From assembly GCF_013373865.1 (NCBI RefSeq), contig NC_050468.1, positions 16,944,774-17,008,773 on the forward strand: a stretch of DNA of 64,000 nucleotides, written 5' to 3'. The notes beneath the pieces were generated by a model. The model was not told the origin of the DNA. It was given only the letters and a program-made list of their open reading frames with translations, and ran no database searches. The position numbers were made by a program, and so were the translations under genes. The stretch comes from Monomorium pharaonis (taxonomy: Eukaryota; Arthropoda; Insecta; Hymenoptera; Formicidae). Numbering within the stretch: position 1 is the first letter of the stretch; every line of letters starts with the position of its first letter. Shown here one piece after another: positions 1-10,827 of this stretch.

Positions 1-24
1 TGACAAAGCTGACAATTTGCAGCA
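1..24 (+). CDS. IQUB: IQUB copy A, partial upstream exon (end of exon only)
   Basis: Only the last 24 bases of this exon lie in the window. A GTGAGT donor follows at 25. Read in the frame whose first full codon starts at base 3, it gives TKLTICS plus one base of a split codon. Joined to the exon starting at 1594, the split codon becomes Ser and the peptide reads ICSSCSSLSQRN. This matches the second CxxC pair of the Cys4 knuckle in IQUB proteins, which in copy B reads CIYCISM. Frame, splice sites and motif all agree, although the piece is very short. The 5' part of the gene (ubiquitin-like domain, IQ motif, central helices) must lie before base 1. Confidence 0.6.
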
Positions 25-983
25 GTGAGTAAAGAATTTAATATTATATAATTAAATAATTATATAAATAAATAAGTAAAATTTTTTATTAAGAGGGAAA
101 GTAGGAAAGAGTTGCTGAAGGCATACTACTTAAGTTGTACTTTTATCATATTTCCCATTTGATTATTGATTTATATGCAAATAAACATTAGAAATTGTAG
201 CTTGATGTTCGTTTTAGATAACTATTACTACAATTAATTAACATTTTACTAAAAAATTTAATTTTATTATAAGCCTCTTACAACATGCTACAGAAGATGC
301 GATTTAGGGCGTTTAGGCAACGGTTACTTAAATCATATCTGTGGATTTTCTAAATTGTCTTTGAAAATTTATGAATTACGAATTTATAAATTAAAATAAT
401 TAAAAATATAAGGAATTATTAATACTTATTGTTTTAGTAAATTATTAAAAAAAGACAAAATATTTATTTAATTAATATTTAATTAAATAATATTTAACCC
501 GTAGTTACCATATCTCTATTCAGTATACGTTGTTACCAAACTAGTGCGATTTGGGATTTTTCAATTTTGATTTATAATAACTTGGGCTTAAGCAAAATAA
601 ATTTAAATTGAAACTTGTGTTTTGTAATAAAATTTCTTGAGAAATGCAATGGTAAAATGCAAAAAATTGTTTAATAGTAAAAAAAAGGAAAAAAGAAGTT
701 TTTTAAAAATTTTTCGAAACAAGAAATTTTAGGTGGTGCAAATTTGCACTGGTATGGTAACAACGGATTAATATTTATAAATATTTATATAATATTTAAT
801 AAATAATAAGAATACAAAATAAAAACCTAGCTTGAATTTTGCAATTGACATATCAGTTATTAACTTTATTTATTATCAGTTTTGTATTAGCATTATTTAT
901 TGTAATAAAATTTATGATAATAAGATTTGGGAAAGTTGATAGATTTTATAAGAAAGTCAATTTAATCTGTATATTAATTGCAA

Positions 984-1074
<91 letters not shown>

Positions 1075-1593
1075 CAATAAATATAAAATATGCAACAATA
1101 AATCTTTTTTTATAAAAATATAATGTAAACTATAAAAAGTTTATAAAAATATTATATAATAGTAAAAGTATATTATAATAATAAAACAACATATATAACA
1201 AACATAACATATTTATATAAATATAATCTAATATAAAAATTTAATATAAATCTTCATAATTACATTATTATCAGCTACATAAATTGATCAAAAATAACAT
1301 TGGTATTTAAAGATTATTATTTAACAATAATAATCTTTAACACTCATACATAACACGATGTGATTTAAATTTTTATTTATATTACTAATTTCTTATTAAT
1401 TTTATTTTTTGTTAATATTAAACGTAAATGTTGTTTATATTAAGTAAAACTGTAAAATATTAAGAAGGTACGATTTAGTGACTGGTACGCATTCAGTAAC
1501 TTTCTGCTATATTGATAAGATTTTTACTTTTCAATTTTAATATGCTATACATAAACATAAATTTTTTAAAAATTAGTTGTATGTTTTCTTAAG
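25..1593 (+). other. Intron of IQUB copy A
   Basis: This 1569-bp intron starts GTGAGT and ends TTCTTAAG. It is AT-rich and carries a long pure (TG)n run at 987-1069. No other coding signal was seen. The reading frame at 839-1123 is only the microsatellite and its flanks. Confidence 0.55.
987..1069. repeat. (TG)n microsatellite
   Basis: An uninterrupted run of about 41 TG units lies inside the copy A intron. Confidence 0.98.
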
Positions 1594-1972
1594 GCTGCAG
1601 TTCTCTAAGTCAACGTAATATTGCACATGTGGATTACGATCCTTACATGTTTATATTAAATTGCGTACGTGCTGAGGAGAAACGTCGAGGCAGCGCTTTT
1701 GCTTTGGCATTTATGATGCAAGAGCAAGATATTTATTATTTAGTTAATCATATCTGGCAAGGTCAATCGGCAATCAGCAAAATTAGCGATCTTTTCCTTT
1801 TAAGAATGGTTAGATATCAAAAGAATGTCGAATGGGCACCTTGGAACTGTATTCTTCTTACAAAAGACGAAGCCGACATACACTATTACATTAATGATCT
1901 TGCTATGATATATTCCAAGCATTTGATAAACAAGATTAATTTGAGACATCAGATTGCAAAGAATTATTTTAA
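1594..1972 (+). CDS. IQUB: IQUB copy A, penultimate exon
   Basis: This exon encodes the conserved C-terminal domain of IQUB, a calmodulin-binding protein tied to radial spoke 1 of sperm flagella (relative of Chlamydomonas FAP253). It begins after TTCTTAAG, completing a Cys that pairs with Cys in the upstream exon. It then runs through the family signature QDIYYLVNHIW, followed by VEWAPWNCILLTKDEA and a basic tail beginning HQIAKNYF. Residue spacing matches vertebrate IQUB closely and aligns along its whole length with copy B at 12773-13200, at roughly one-third identity. A GTATGT donor follows at 1973 in phase 2. A nearer acceptor at 1600 (CTGCAG) was considered, but only the 1594 start keeps the CxxC motif. 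Family assignment is firm; the exact 5' edge is slightly less so. Confidence 0.85.
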
Positions 1973-2061
1973 GTATGTATAAGACACTTTCCTTTACTTA
2001 TGTGTTAACATATTTTTATTAGAACAATGTAGAAATTTTGGATATCTTCTGATATTTTCAG

Positions 2062-2206
2062 ACAGTTAATTATTTTCGAAAAAGATTTTCGAGAATCTTG
2101 TCGCTTTTCAAAGATCCAAAGTGGAATAAAGTATAAACCACCAGTAACAGTGGAAAATTATGATTTTTCTAAAAAATATAAAAAATATAAAAAATACAAG
2201 CTGTGA
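2062..2206 (+). CDS. IQUB: IQUB copy A, terminal exon
   Basis: After an 89-bp intron ending TTTTCAG, the frame continues KQLIIFEKDFRES, then PPVTVENYDF, and ends in a Lys/Tyr-rich tail (KKYKKYKKYKL) at TGA 2204-2206. The phase joins the previous exon exactly. Vertebrate IQUB also has a short variable tail after the signature domain. AATAAA signals follow at 2329 and 2346, giving a plausible 3' UTR of about 150 bp. Confidence 0.75.
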
Positions 2207-2328
2207 GAAAAAGTTTCATCACTCCAATTAAATCTCTTCGTAATATTTTTCAATCAATTCAACTTTAATGTGTCGGACCATTGCATCTATTACAAACTAT
2301 ATATTGGTATGGTGATTGGTCGAAATTT

Positions 2329-2351
2329 AATAAACTTTTATTACAAATAAA
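2329..2351 (+). terminator. Probable polyadenylation signals of IQUB copy A
   Basis: Two AATAAA hexamers (2329-2334 and 2346-2351) lie 123-145 bp after the stop codon of copy A. Such hexamers are common by chance in AT-rich DNA, so support comes mainly from position. Confidence 0.4.
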
Positions 2352-4411
2352 ATACACTTTACAAAAGTTTTATTTCGTCATCGGATTTCACTGTATTTTG
2401 TTTGTCTAAATATTGTCTGAATAAAATGTGCGGTTTATTTACATATGAATTCATAAAAAGAGAAAAAGCAAAATAAAAAAAGCTTTGATATGTTTTCACA
2501 GTTATTACAAATTGGAAATTGATTAGAGTTAGTTAATATTTTAAAATTTTATTATTAACTGATAAAATTTTATCTAATATTATCTTATTTCTTATGTTAA
2601 TCTCATGTGTAATAACAGTAATGCATAAACGGTAGAAATCGTTATTATTACTATCTTATATGAACTGCGTGCCGTTGGGTTTAAAAATCTATTAAATATT
2701 ATAAAAAACGTGAAACAATACTATCAAAACTGTTACATTATTCGATAGAAAACACTTTCTGGTTTATGTTTTTAAACAATAACTGAAATTGAATCGATGA
2801 AAATATTAAACATAAAGATGAAGATAATATATATATAAAATTTGAAAAAAGAAATTGTTAATGAAATTAATAGATTTTTATTATAAATTACATTTATTGT
2901 AGCAATATATACATTTTATGTGCGTCTATCATATATCAATTTATTATTAAGAAAAGTATGAATTTTTCTGAACTGCCGATACGTATTGTTCAAGTCTCCG
3001 GAGAAATAACAGAAAAGGTTTTTACGACTATCGTATATGCAACGTTGCTCTGAGAATCGGGTGATATTGCTCGGATGCAACTGGCGATAGTGAAAGCTTT
3101 TACGTAAGGAATGTACACCAACGGCGGTAAAAACGGTTTTTGCACTATAAAAGCTATTGCGTAACGGGATATAAATTGTTCGTTGTTCCAGAGCCAGGCA
3201 CCGTTCGCTATCGCATCACTTTATCGTCGTAATACAATCTGGCTTATACTTGCATTGCAAATATCTACTACCCTTAATTAGTCCCGCGGGCGAATAATTC
3301 GAATCCCGTTTTACGTTCAATGCAATTTGTTAAAGTGGAAATTGAAAAAAGAAGAGGAAAACGGTAATTATCGAAACTCTCGAAGCGTATCCAGATCAAC
3401 TTGAGAGTTTAGTTTAACTTAATATTAAGAAAACGTCGGAACACACGTATCGTGAAAGCTTATCAATTTTGATACTCTTGAGGTTTTAAGGCGCATGTGT
3501 GGCCTAAATGCGTTATATATGCATCTTACAGAGAACGCTGAAAGCGGAGATGTATGAATGCCGTCGAAAATTCTCTGCCCTAGGGCGCATAATGTCCGCC
3601 ACATACAGTCTGAATTCATATCCGTCGCGGAGGCTTTTGAACCGAGGAACACAAAATCGAAAAATAATGGACAAGAGAAGGCTTTTGACCGATCGACCAA
3701 GCACGTTGCCGTTGGCAACGTTGGATTTAAGGCTTTGAGCTTTCAGGTGCCGCGCTGCGGAGTCTCGCATATGGGGGGTAGGTAGTACGTAGGTAGCATT
3801 AAAAGCTACTCTTCGACGCGATCTACTTATCCCATTGGATCGCGAGTGTCAAAATTTGATCGACGATGTGCACCACTTTGCGCAGCAACTCAGTTTAATC
3901 CGACTAAATCGTTCAATCTTTCGCGAAATGCAATCGCTTTGCGATAAAAGCATTTTTACGGGCGATGATATAATTTTAGTAAATCACATAAAACCGTATT
4001 AGAATTATAAAGTTATACGAAGGTGTTTAAAGATTTTATTTAAATTATGAAATTCTTGTGATATTGCGGCAACAAAGTGCTTTGCGTTGCTCTCGGTAAG
4101 TCTCAATAAATTTTCTTTCGCTAATTTCCAAGGTATTTATTTTGAGAGTTTATTATAAATTTTCATAGCAGAGAAAATTGCTAGCAGAGAGGTTCCAACA
4201 CAATGAACGCTGTAGCAGTATCGACAAAAATAAGCTGCATTAATAATAAATAGTATCTGGTATATAAGATCATAAAGTATATAACACAATTAAAATCATA
4301 AGGTCAACGAACAGTTATAGTAGGTCTTAGGTTTGAAAATGATATATTTTGTATATAAAATTTTTATGTATTATATCTATTACTGTCGATTTTAAATTGC
4401 AGATCTTAAAA
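2352..4411. other. Intergenic, no gene recognised
   Basis: This AT-rich DNA contains a GC-richer patch at about 3500-3790. That patch has overlapping open frames on both strands, none recognisable, and an X-box. A fragment at about 2788-2835 (ATTAAACATAAAGATGA) resembles the end of the MITE family seen at 5300 and 12335. Confidence 0.5.
3705..3719. promoter_or_regulatory. X-box-like RFX binding site
   Basis: GTTGCC, a 3-base spacer and GGCAAC form a perfect inverted half-site pair. This fits the Drosophila RFX consensus RYYVYY-N1-3-RRHRAC. RFX factors switch on ciliary and flagellar genes. The site lies in a GC-richer patch about 1.5 kb downstream of IQUB copy A and 6.7 kb upstream of the first recognised exon of copy B, and IQUB is itself an axonemal gene. 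The motif match is direct; the regulatory role is inference. Confidence 0.4.
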
Positions 4412-4495
4412 GTTGAATCAGAATAAGTTAAGCCAGAATATCCCAATATTAATTTGATAATCAATTTAATATTATGACATTACTATTCTGATTCA
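4412..4495. repeat. Small foldback element, family P copy 1
   Basis: Perfect 12-bp terminal inverted repeats (TTGAATCAGAAT / ATTCTGATTCAA) flank a central AT palindrome around TTTGATAATCAATTT. A related core occurs at 8119-8175. Confidence 0.55.
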
Positions 4496-5299
4496 AGACG
4501 AAATACATTATTGAGCGACTAAAATCTGTGTTATAACTGTTCTCGTTTTGGTCTTACTTAGATTTAAAAAATGCATTAATATTTATGTACCGCAAATAAT
4601 TGCACCGCGAAGCAATTAAATTCGATAAATGTAAGGATTTTTCGTAATATTCGGATCCCCAATCATTATTGACGCTCTCATATTCCTCGGGTATCCAATT
4701 AAGGGTGCACTCTTATAAAAACGGAAAACAAGCACTTTTTTCTTTGCATTTGCTACATTTGTGTTAATTACTTTCCTTGTGGAATTACGCTGTTCACCGT
4801 GTGTTTCCATCAACATTCATTTCTTGCTACGAAATCATTCATGAGAGGTGCAATCGATCGACTCGTTTGTTTATTCTCTTCTTTCATCATTGTGCGCTAA
4901 CAAAGCTGCACCAGTTACGTCGATATGTTATTACACGTGTTGCGTATAAAACGATTTTCAATTGTGATTTCATTTTTCAAATCTTTTTTCTTTGTAAAAT
5001 AGTTTTGATGTAAAAGAGACTGGCTGGTCAGATTATTAAAGAAGCATTAGCTTTCGTAATATGAAACCATTTTCCGTTCCATCGATTACCAATGTGGGTA
5101 CACTGGAAGGCGTGGTACTTCATAAAATTCAGCTTTCCATCAAAAATCCTTCGTACCTCAATAGACCTTTTCTTTCCCTTCGTTCCCTTTAAAGCGCTGT
5201 ATATTCAGACATTTTATAGAGTGCTTTACAAATGGAAATTGTAGAATTACTTTATATATGCATTATGTTTTTATAGGATAATCTCGTAGATTTATTATA

Positions 5300-5650
5300 A
5301 GATAATTAAATGTCAAACATAAAGATGAGAGAGTCTATAGCGAATTTTGGTATTAATATTTTAATAATATTTTTTGTTTGAATTTTTACAAGCTCACGTG
5401 AACTGCACGCTGCGTATTCGTTGGTCGTGAAACACAGTCTTTTTATAATTTTTTTAATGTTTTTGAGCATTTACTCGTTAATTAATTTATGATATTATAT
5501 TTCGACAAAGACTGTGTTTCGAGACCGACGAATAGGTCGCGCACAGTTGAAGATTGTAAAAATTTATACAAAAATTATTATTTAGTACCAAAACGGCTAT
5601 AAATCGATATTGGCGCTCTCATTTTTAAATATGACATTTTCATCAATTCA
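5300..5650. mobile_element. MITE-like element, family F1 copy 1
   Basis: Long imperfect inverted repeats of about 140 bp. The inner arms at 5410-5443 and 5507-5537 carry ACACAGTCTTT and its complement AAAGACTGTGT, next to TATTCGTTGGTCGTG and its partner. The outer ends share TTTGGTA, ATAG and TGTCAAACAT-like blocks. There is no coding capacity. It looks like a non-autonomous DNA element; the superfamily cannot be told from sequence alone. Confidence 0.65.
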
Positions 5651-5775
5651 TAATCTTATTACTGTTGATAAATTATATGTTTACGATAGAAAATATTTTA
5701 CTGACGGAAGTAAAAATAAATAAAAACAAGTGAAAACAAATTATAGACTTTTACATAAAAAAAAAAAAAAAGAGT

Positions 5776-5882
5776 TAAATAGTTTATTAGTGATCACTAG
5801 GTAGTATAGTTAGGTAGATCTAAAGATTGTAATTAACTTCAATATCTACTATACTACCTAGTGATCACTAATAAACTATTTA
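5776..5882. repeat. Perfect 34-bp inverted repeat hairpin
   Basis: Arms 5776-5809 and 5849-5882 are exact reverse complements across 34 bp, with a 39-bp loop. A poly-A run precedes the left arm and a T-rich run follows the right, lengthening the stem imperfectly. It is either a young foldback element or a precursor-like hairpin. Confidence 0.8.
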
Positions 5883-8800
5883 GCATTTTCTTTTTAATAC
5901 GGGAAAAATGGTTTTATTGAAATAAAAATTTAGCTATATAGATATAGATTTGAAAATAATTTTGCTAAATTATTAAATAATTATGTATGACATTTTGCTG
6001 ATTGCTATAGAATGGTAAAAATTGTTTATACCATTGCAACATTGTATATTATGTTTAAATGTTTTACATAATTATTATGATAATCTTACAAAATTTATTT
6101 TTAATTTTATGTCTAAATAAATACGACTAGTAAAATTGTTCTCTTCGTATATTTGTTTAAAAAAAAAGATAAAAAATTACGTCACTCGCATAAAAATGGA
6201 AAAACCAAAATGTGAAACCCTAGCAAGGATTCTAACATTTTTAACAAAAGTAGATAATTTTTAAGTAATTTATATCACTCCCCCGGACAATAATTTAACT
6301 CCTTCATTTACCGCGATCATTAATCTTTCTCGTTTTTCGTTAAATCCATATTTGTCGCGGAGTTTACCAGCGAATTACGTTCGCTGCGAGGAAGCGTATA
6401 ACTTCCGTCGCGTCGGCGAGGAGGAGAGGAAGGTGTCGCGACGACAAACTTTCGCGTCCGTTTATATCTAACTTAAAATTCTCCTCCGCCTCCTCTTCCC
6501 TCCTTCCTTCACTCTCCTCGATATCCATTGCTTTGCATAAATATAACCTACCCTTCTCCGTCTCGAGGATGACGATCTCGCGAAAAGTTTTGCTGTGCTC
6601 GCGCCGTGCCGTCTCTTAGCAACACCATCTCGCGTCTTCTGTATTCCGGCATCTTGCGCGTAATTTATAATACATTGAAAAGTGCGTCTTGTGTCATAAC
6701 GCATAGTCGAGAGAATATATCCAAGTGTGAGTCCCGTGGTACGAGCTTGTCAGTACCGCGCGAGTGTCGAGCACCCTTTCCATTCCTCTCTTTCCCTTTC
6801 TTTTGGCCCCAGAATAAATATCTTTCATAATCATTATTCGCAAATTATCGCCACATATGTTACTTCCCAAGAGTATTGTTGGACGAAAATCACTTTTCCT
6901 GGCACTTTCCTCTCTTTGACTCAGCTACCGTTAAGGTTTCTGAAAGTGTTTCCTTGTTTTGCCGCAGTGAAAGAGGGAAAAGCATCTAAAATAAGATCTT
7001 TGCGCTCGTGTTCTCTGAGATTCCTTCGTGTTCTTTCTCAAGCCACGTCAAACATTCCGAAAGATCAAAGAGCCTTAAGCATTTTTTGATGTTACGAAGT
7101 GACACGAAATGCCATTACGCGGAACGTTATGCTGCAACAGGTCGTGGATAATTCAAATTTACTGTTAAATAAGCACTCAGTTTTAAATGAATTAAATTTA
7201 CTTACAAAACTGTATAAAGGAGATATATTTGAAATCGAGTGCTTGAACGTGAGAAAAAGGGTTTCGAGGTCGAAGGTCTGAGATGCTACGTACGGAATCT
7301 GCGAAATAAGACAACTATAAATCTAGATGTCTGAGAAACGAATGGTCTGCGAAACCAAAAACCTATAAATTCATGTGTTTGTAAAATAATGGTTTAAAGC
7401 GGAGATATTGGATTTGAAAAAGGTTTATGCGTCGTATTAAATAGTAAAAGTGCGATACGCGAGGTTTCGACAGACAGCTCCGACATTCTCTTTAATCGTG
7501 AAATATACATCATTTTATTTTATTTATGCAATTTTGCAAAGAATATTTTTCTTGTGTATGGTACTACATAAATATATAAAACAAATATTTCAGAGAGAGA
7601 TGTTTACCAAGACCGACGTAAGTGTATTGTCGTAAAGTAGAGTTTGATATAAGACAATATGAATATAAACGTCCTTTGACGATTGGAATATTGCAAATTT
7701 GAATACTTTAAAAAAGAAACGGTGTATAAAATATGTTGTAAAATTAAGTTTTTGTAACGTTCCTTAATTGCCAAATAACAAAAAATATAAAGAATTATTT
7801 TTGAATTTTGAAATAAATTCTTTTTTTGTTTTATATACATTTTTGTTCTAAAAAATATTTTTAAGATTTCCAAAAAAAAGGAGAATTTGTTTTTATATTA
7901 ATTCTGAGCTCTTTTTCGGATCAAAAGAAATTCTTTTTAAATAAGAGAATTTAGATTGCTTATGTGAAATACACAACTAATATAGAATATGCCTTTATAC
8001 GGTGAAAGCTGGATCTTTGTGCTGATATTTATTTGTGTGATTTATATTTTTCAAAGTTTACTGAACTGTGTCTCGAATATATTTTTTAGAATATATTTTT
8101 AAAACACATTATAAGATAATTCAGATTAGTAATATTATGATATTAAATTGATTATCAATTTAATAATAATAATGATTTGTTTCCTTGTTTCCCCTAAATA
8201 CTGCAAATAATTCTGTTGCAAAAAAATGACACTTTAGGGATAAAATCTGGGACCTTTCAACTTTCTGATGTTTTTTTTTATATTTTATAAAAATTATATT
8301 AAAGGGAATTATTTTTTAGTTTATTTTAAATAAATTATGTTAATGTTGATTTATAAAGATTTAAGAAGATAATTTTTTTAATTGATAAAGATCACCGGTG
8401 CTATTTGGGTTATTAAATATCTCTTTTAATTAAAAAAAATTATTTAGGTATGCAATATTATAATATATTTATTAAGGATTTTCCGGCATAGCACATTGGC
8501 ATGGAGAATATAATATTATCTTTTAATAAGATACATTTAAATAATTTTAAACGTTTAATTTATTTTCATAATTTTAAAATCATTCTTTTATATTATTTCA
8601 ATTATATTTAAAAAATATCATTAAAATAAAATTATTTAAATATGCTTATGTAACAGGATTTTTGATTATATAATCACCTGATCCTCGTTCGAGGCAACTG
8701 TATATCGATGCATCCTTTGCGACTCTACAAAGCTCATGTAAAAGTGCAAAGTGTTAGCTAGCGCAGTTTCCACTGTAGCTTCTGTCAGATCCTTTAAACC

Positions 8801-9490
8801 GAGAGAATAGTAATTTCTTTTACTGTTGAGTATTACCGTTATCATAGCAGCAGGTCACTATGGCAGTTATTCTTCCACTTTCTCAACCTGAAGCTGCCGA
8901 GTTTTTACTCATCTATGAATATAGACGTTTAAGTTTCGTGGGATAGATCACTATAGCGTCACAATGCTAAAGATAAAGAGTCGCGAATAATTTTAGTAAA
9001 CCAAAAGTAGAAAATAGAATATCGTATATAAGAATAACTGACACAAAGTGTGTATCATCCTTTTCTTTGTGGATAATAGTATAATTAAATTGGCTATTGC
9101 AAAAAAGGCAATCTTTATGAAATAAGAATTTAATTACTTTTTTTCCCTAGAAAAGTAGTATATTAAGTTTGAAAATATAAAATATTTAGATTAGATTTTA
9201 AAAATAGCCAAAGCTTTTCTTAATACTTAAAAGAGCTTCTACTTTTATTACGCATGACTTTCCTGCAATGATTGATCAGTTCTGTAGAGACGAGAGAGTA
9301 AAGATAATTTAAGTAACGTGATTTAAAATGTCATAAATAGTTTACCAAATACTTTATAACTGACATTTCTTTACAAGAAAATTTCTATTTTATAATTTAT
9401 TTTTCTTATCTTTTAAATATTATTTTTTTTAATCAATGTTTTACAAAAGATAAGAAACTAATTATCGAAACTATAAAGTGTTCAATAAAC
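5883..9490. other. Intergenic, no gene recognised
   Basis: A GC-rich stretch lies at about 6340-6790, with short overlapping open frames on both strands up to 7089. None shows a known domain. Another GC-richer patch lies at 8680-8960. The remainder is AT-rich. The missing N-terminal exons of IQUB copy B could lie here, but I could not identify them. Confidence 0.5.
8119..8175. repeat. Foldback element, family P copy 2 (fragment)
   Basis: A core around ATTAAATTGATTATCAATTT, flanked by TCAGATTAGTAAT, matches the reverse complement of the element at 4412-4495. This makes a dispersed family. Confidence 0.45.
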
Positions 9491-9496
9491 GCGTCG

Positions 9497-9540
9497 GCGG
9501 GGTACAAGGAGAGGGCTTGGCCCTCCCCTTATATCCCCGC
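9497..9540. repeat. GC-rich 44-bp palindrome in dispersed repeat
   Basis: GCGGGGTACAAGGAGAGGG is followed almost at once by CCCTCCCCTTATATCCCCGC. The pair forms a strong imperfect hairpin inside very AT-rich DNA. The following sequence to about 9700 (GGGGACCCAGCCCC onward) reads like part of the same unclassified repeat. Confidence 0.55.
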
Positions 9541-9790
9541 ATTAATTTTTATAAAGCACGCATAAATTAATAGATTTTCGATAAAAATGCCGAATAGGGG
9601 ACCCAGCCCCAATGACTTTGAGCTTGATATATATGTTGTCAAGATCATGATCCTGAGTAATGTATAGTAAAAGATTTTAGCCGTTGCTCATTGTTTATTA
9701 GAAAGTTATAAACACAAGAAGTTTTATAAAACATGTAATTTTCCAAAACTACATGTTTATAAAGATCACACGTTTTCTTTTGCACTCTTT

Positions 9791-9836
9791 CCGCGCGCGC
9801 GCGCGCGCATGTGTGCGTGCGTGCGTGCGTGCGTGC

Positions 9837-9889
<53 letters not shown>

Positions 9890-9893
9890 TGTG
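9791..9893. repeat. Compound (CG)n(GTGC)n(GT)n microsatellite
   Basis: About 17 bases of alternating CG are followed by GTGC tetramers and then about 25 GT units. Almost every step alternates purine and pyrimidine. A reading frame on the minus strand (9749-9949) is only this repeat. Confidence 0.95.
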
Positions 9894-10453
9894 AAATTAA
9901 ATAAAAACCTTAAAATAAAAAAATAATAAAAATAATAATCTGTTAGCAAAAGCTTATATTATAAATCCTAAATATTATCATTTTTGTATTAATATGAGTT
10001 CTAGAATGTATAATTTATATGTCGCGAAATGTTTTCGTAACGTTGTTTCTAATTTTACAATTTTATTAAAAAAACATTAGTAAAATTTTTCGTTTTTTTT
10101 TTAAATATATTTTGTTGTAATTTATTTCTTACTGTTGTACTGTAATATTATATTTTGTAATATTGTACTGTAATATTATAATTTCAAAAATTGAGAATTG
10201 TTATGAGAAAATTACTTAAAGCATGATCTTTTATCATTTTTACATTATATACCATAAATAAAAATTGTAATAGTAATTTCTCTAAATGCTTTTATATCGC
10301 TGTAACATATTTTTATTTTACTTTTTTTGCAAGAGAAGGAATGATGTATGATGTGATCATTGTTATGTTATGCTTTTGTCTCTTTCTTGATCGAAGCTTT
10401 TTTAATAATACAACATACGTGGTTACATTCTATGGGATAGTCGTTGATGTTCC
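9894..10453. other. Upstream region of IQUB copy B
   Basis: AT-rich with no recognised exon. An in-frame TGA at 10445-10447 and the lack of a good acceptor just before 10454 mean the copy B frame cannot extend upstream without splicing. Confidence 0.5.
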
Positions 10454-10827
10454 ATGGCAATCGTTGCGAGAATACAAGATTATGGCTTAAGGAGAAAGCC
10501 GTTTCTCGGTGGATGGAGAAATACTGTTACCGGCTTGATCTATCACAATGCCTGCACGCAGACACGCAGCAATGAAACAAGGAGTAAGACCACGCAGACC
10601 ATAATGGTCGTAGATACGGTCACTGATGTCGTTCACGATCAGGCAGTACAGGTGGAGGCGATACAGTTTTTACCCGATACATGTGACAAAATTATTACGC
10701 CTGGAATTTCTTCCTTCAGGATGCCAGAGTCGATTAAAAAAATTAAGCCGTTATTCTATCAAGATAATATTAAAAGGGATAATAATAAAATTCTTGACAG
10801 CGTCATTAAAATACAGAAGTGTTATAG
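10454..10827 (+). CDS. IQUB: IQUB copy B, first recognised exon
   Basis: This exon encodes residues 1-125 of a 549-residue IQUB-like protein. KPFLGGWRNTVTGLIYHNA (residues 16-34) matches the conserved block that follows the ubiquitin-like domain in IQUB. A TQT-rich stretch comes next, then the start of the IQ motif (IQKCYR at 120-125). The GTAAAT donor at 10828 is phase 2. Joining to 11491 restores IQKCYRAYRAR, a textbook IQxxxRxxxxR calmodulin-binding motif. The ATG at 10454 is the first in frame, with a stop three codons upstream and no convincing acceptor before it. Either this paralogue lacks the ubiquitin-like domain, or upstream exons join through an unrecognised acceptor (AG at 10470 or 10478). 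No domain was seen upstream. Confidence 0.8.

Noticed and set aside
839..1123. 94-codon frame ending in Cys-Val repeats
   Set aside because: It is intron sequence plus the (TG)n run.
1601..1610. Alternative acceptors for the copy A exon at 1600 or 1609
   Set aside because: With the upstream donor they would require a frame that loses the conserved Cys pair, while 1593 restores it.
3425..3785. Four overlapping frames on both strands
   Set aside because: They reflect a GC-richer patch with few stops; none shows a domain or mutual consistency.
6468..7089. Overlapping frames including an Arg-rich one
   Set aside because: GC-rich low-complexity DNA; no family, no splice logic, and no ubiquitin-like fold that could belong to IQUB copy B.
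9749..9949. Thr-His/Ala-Arg frame
   Set aside because: It is a translation of the compound GT/GC microsatellite.
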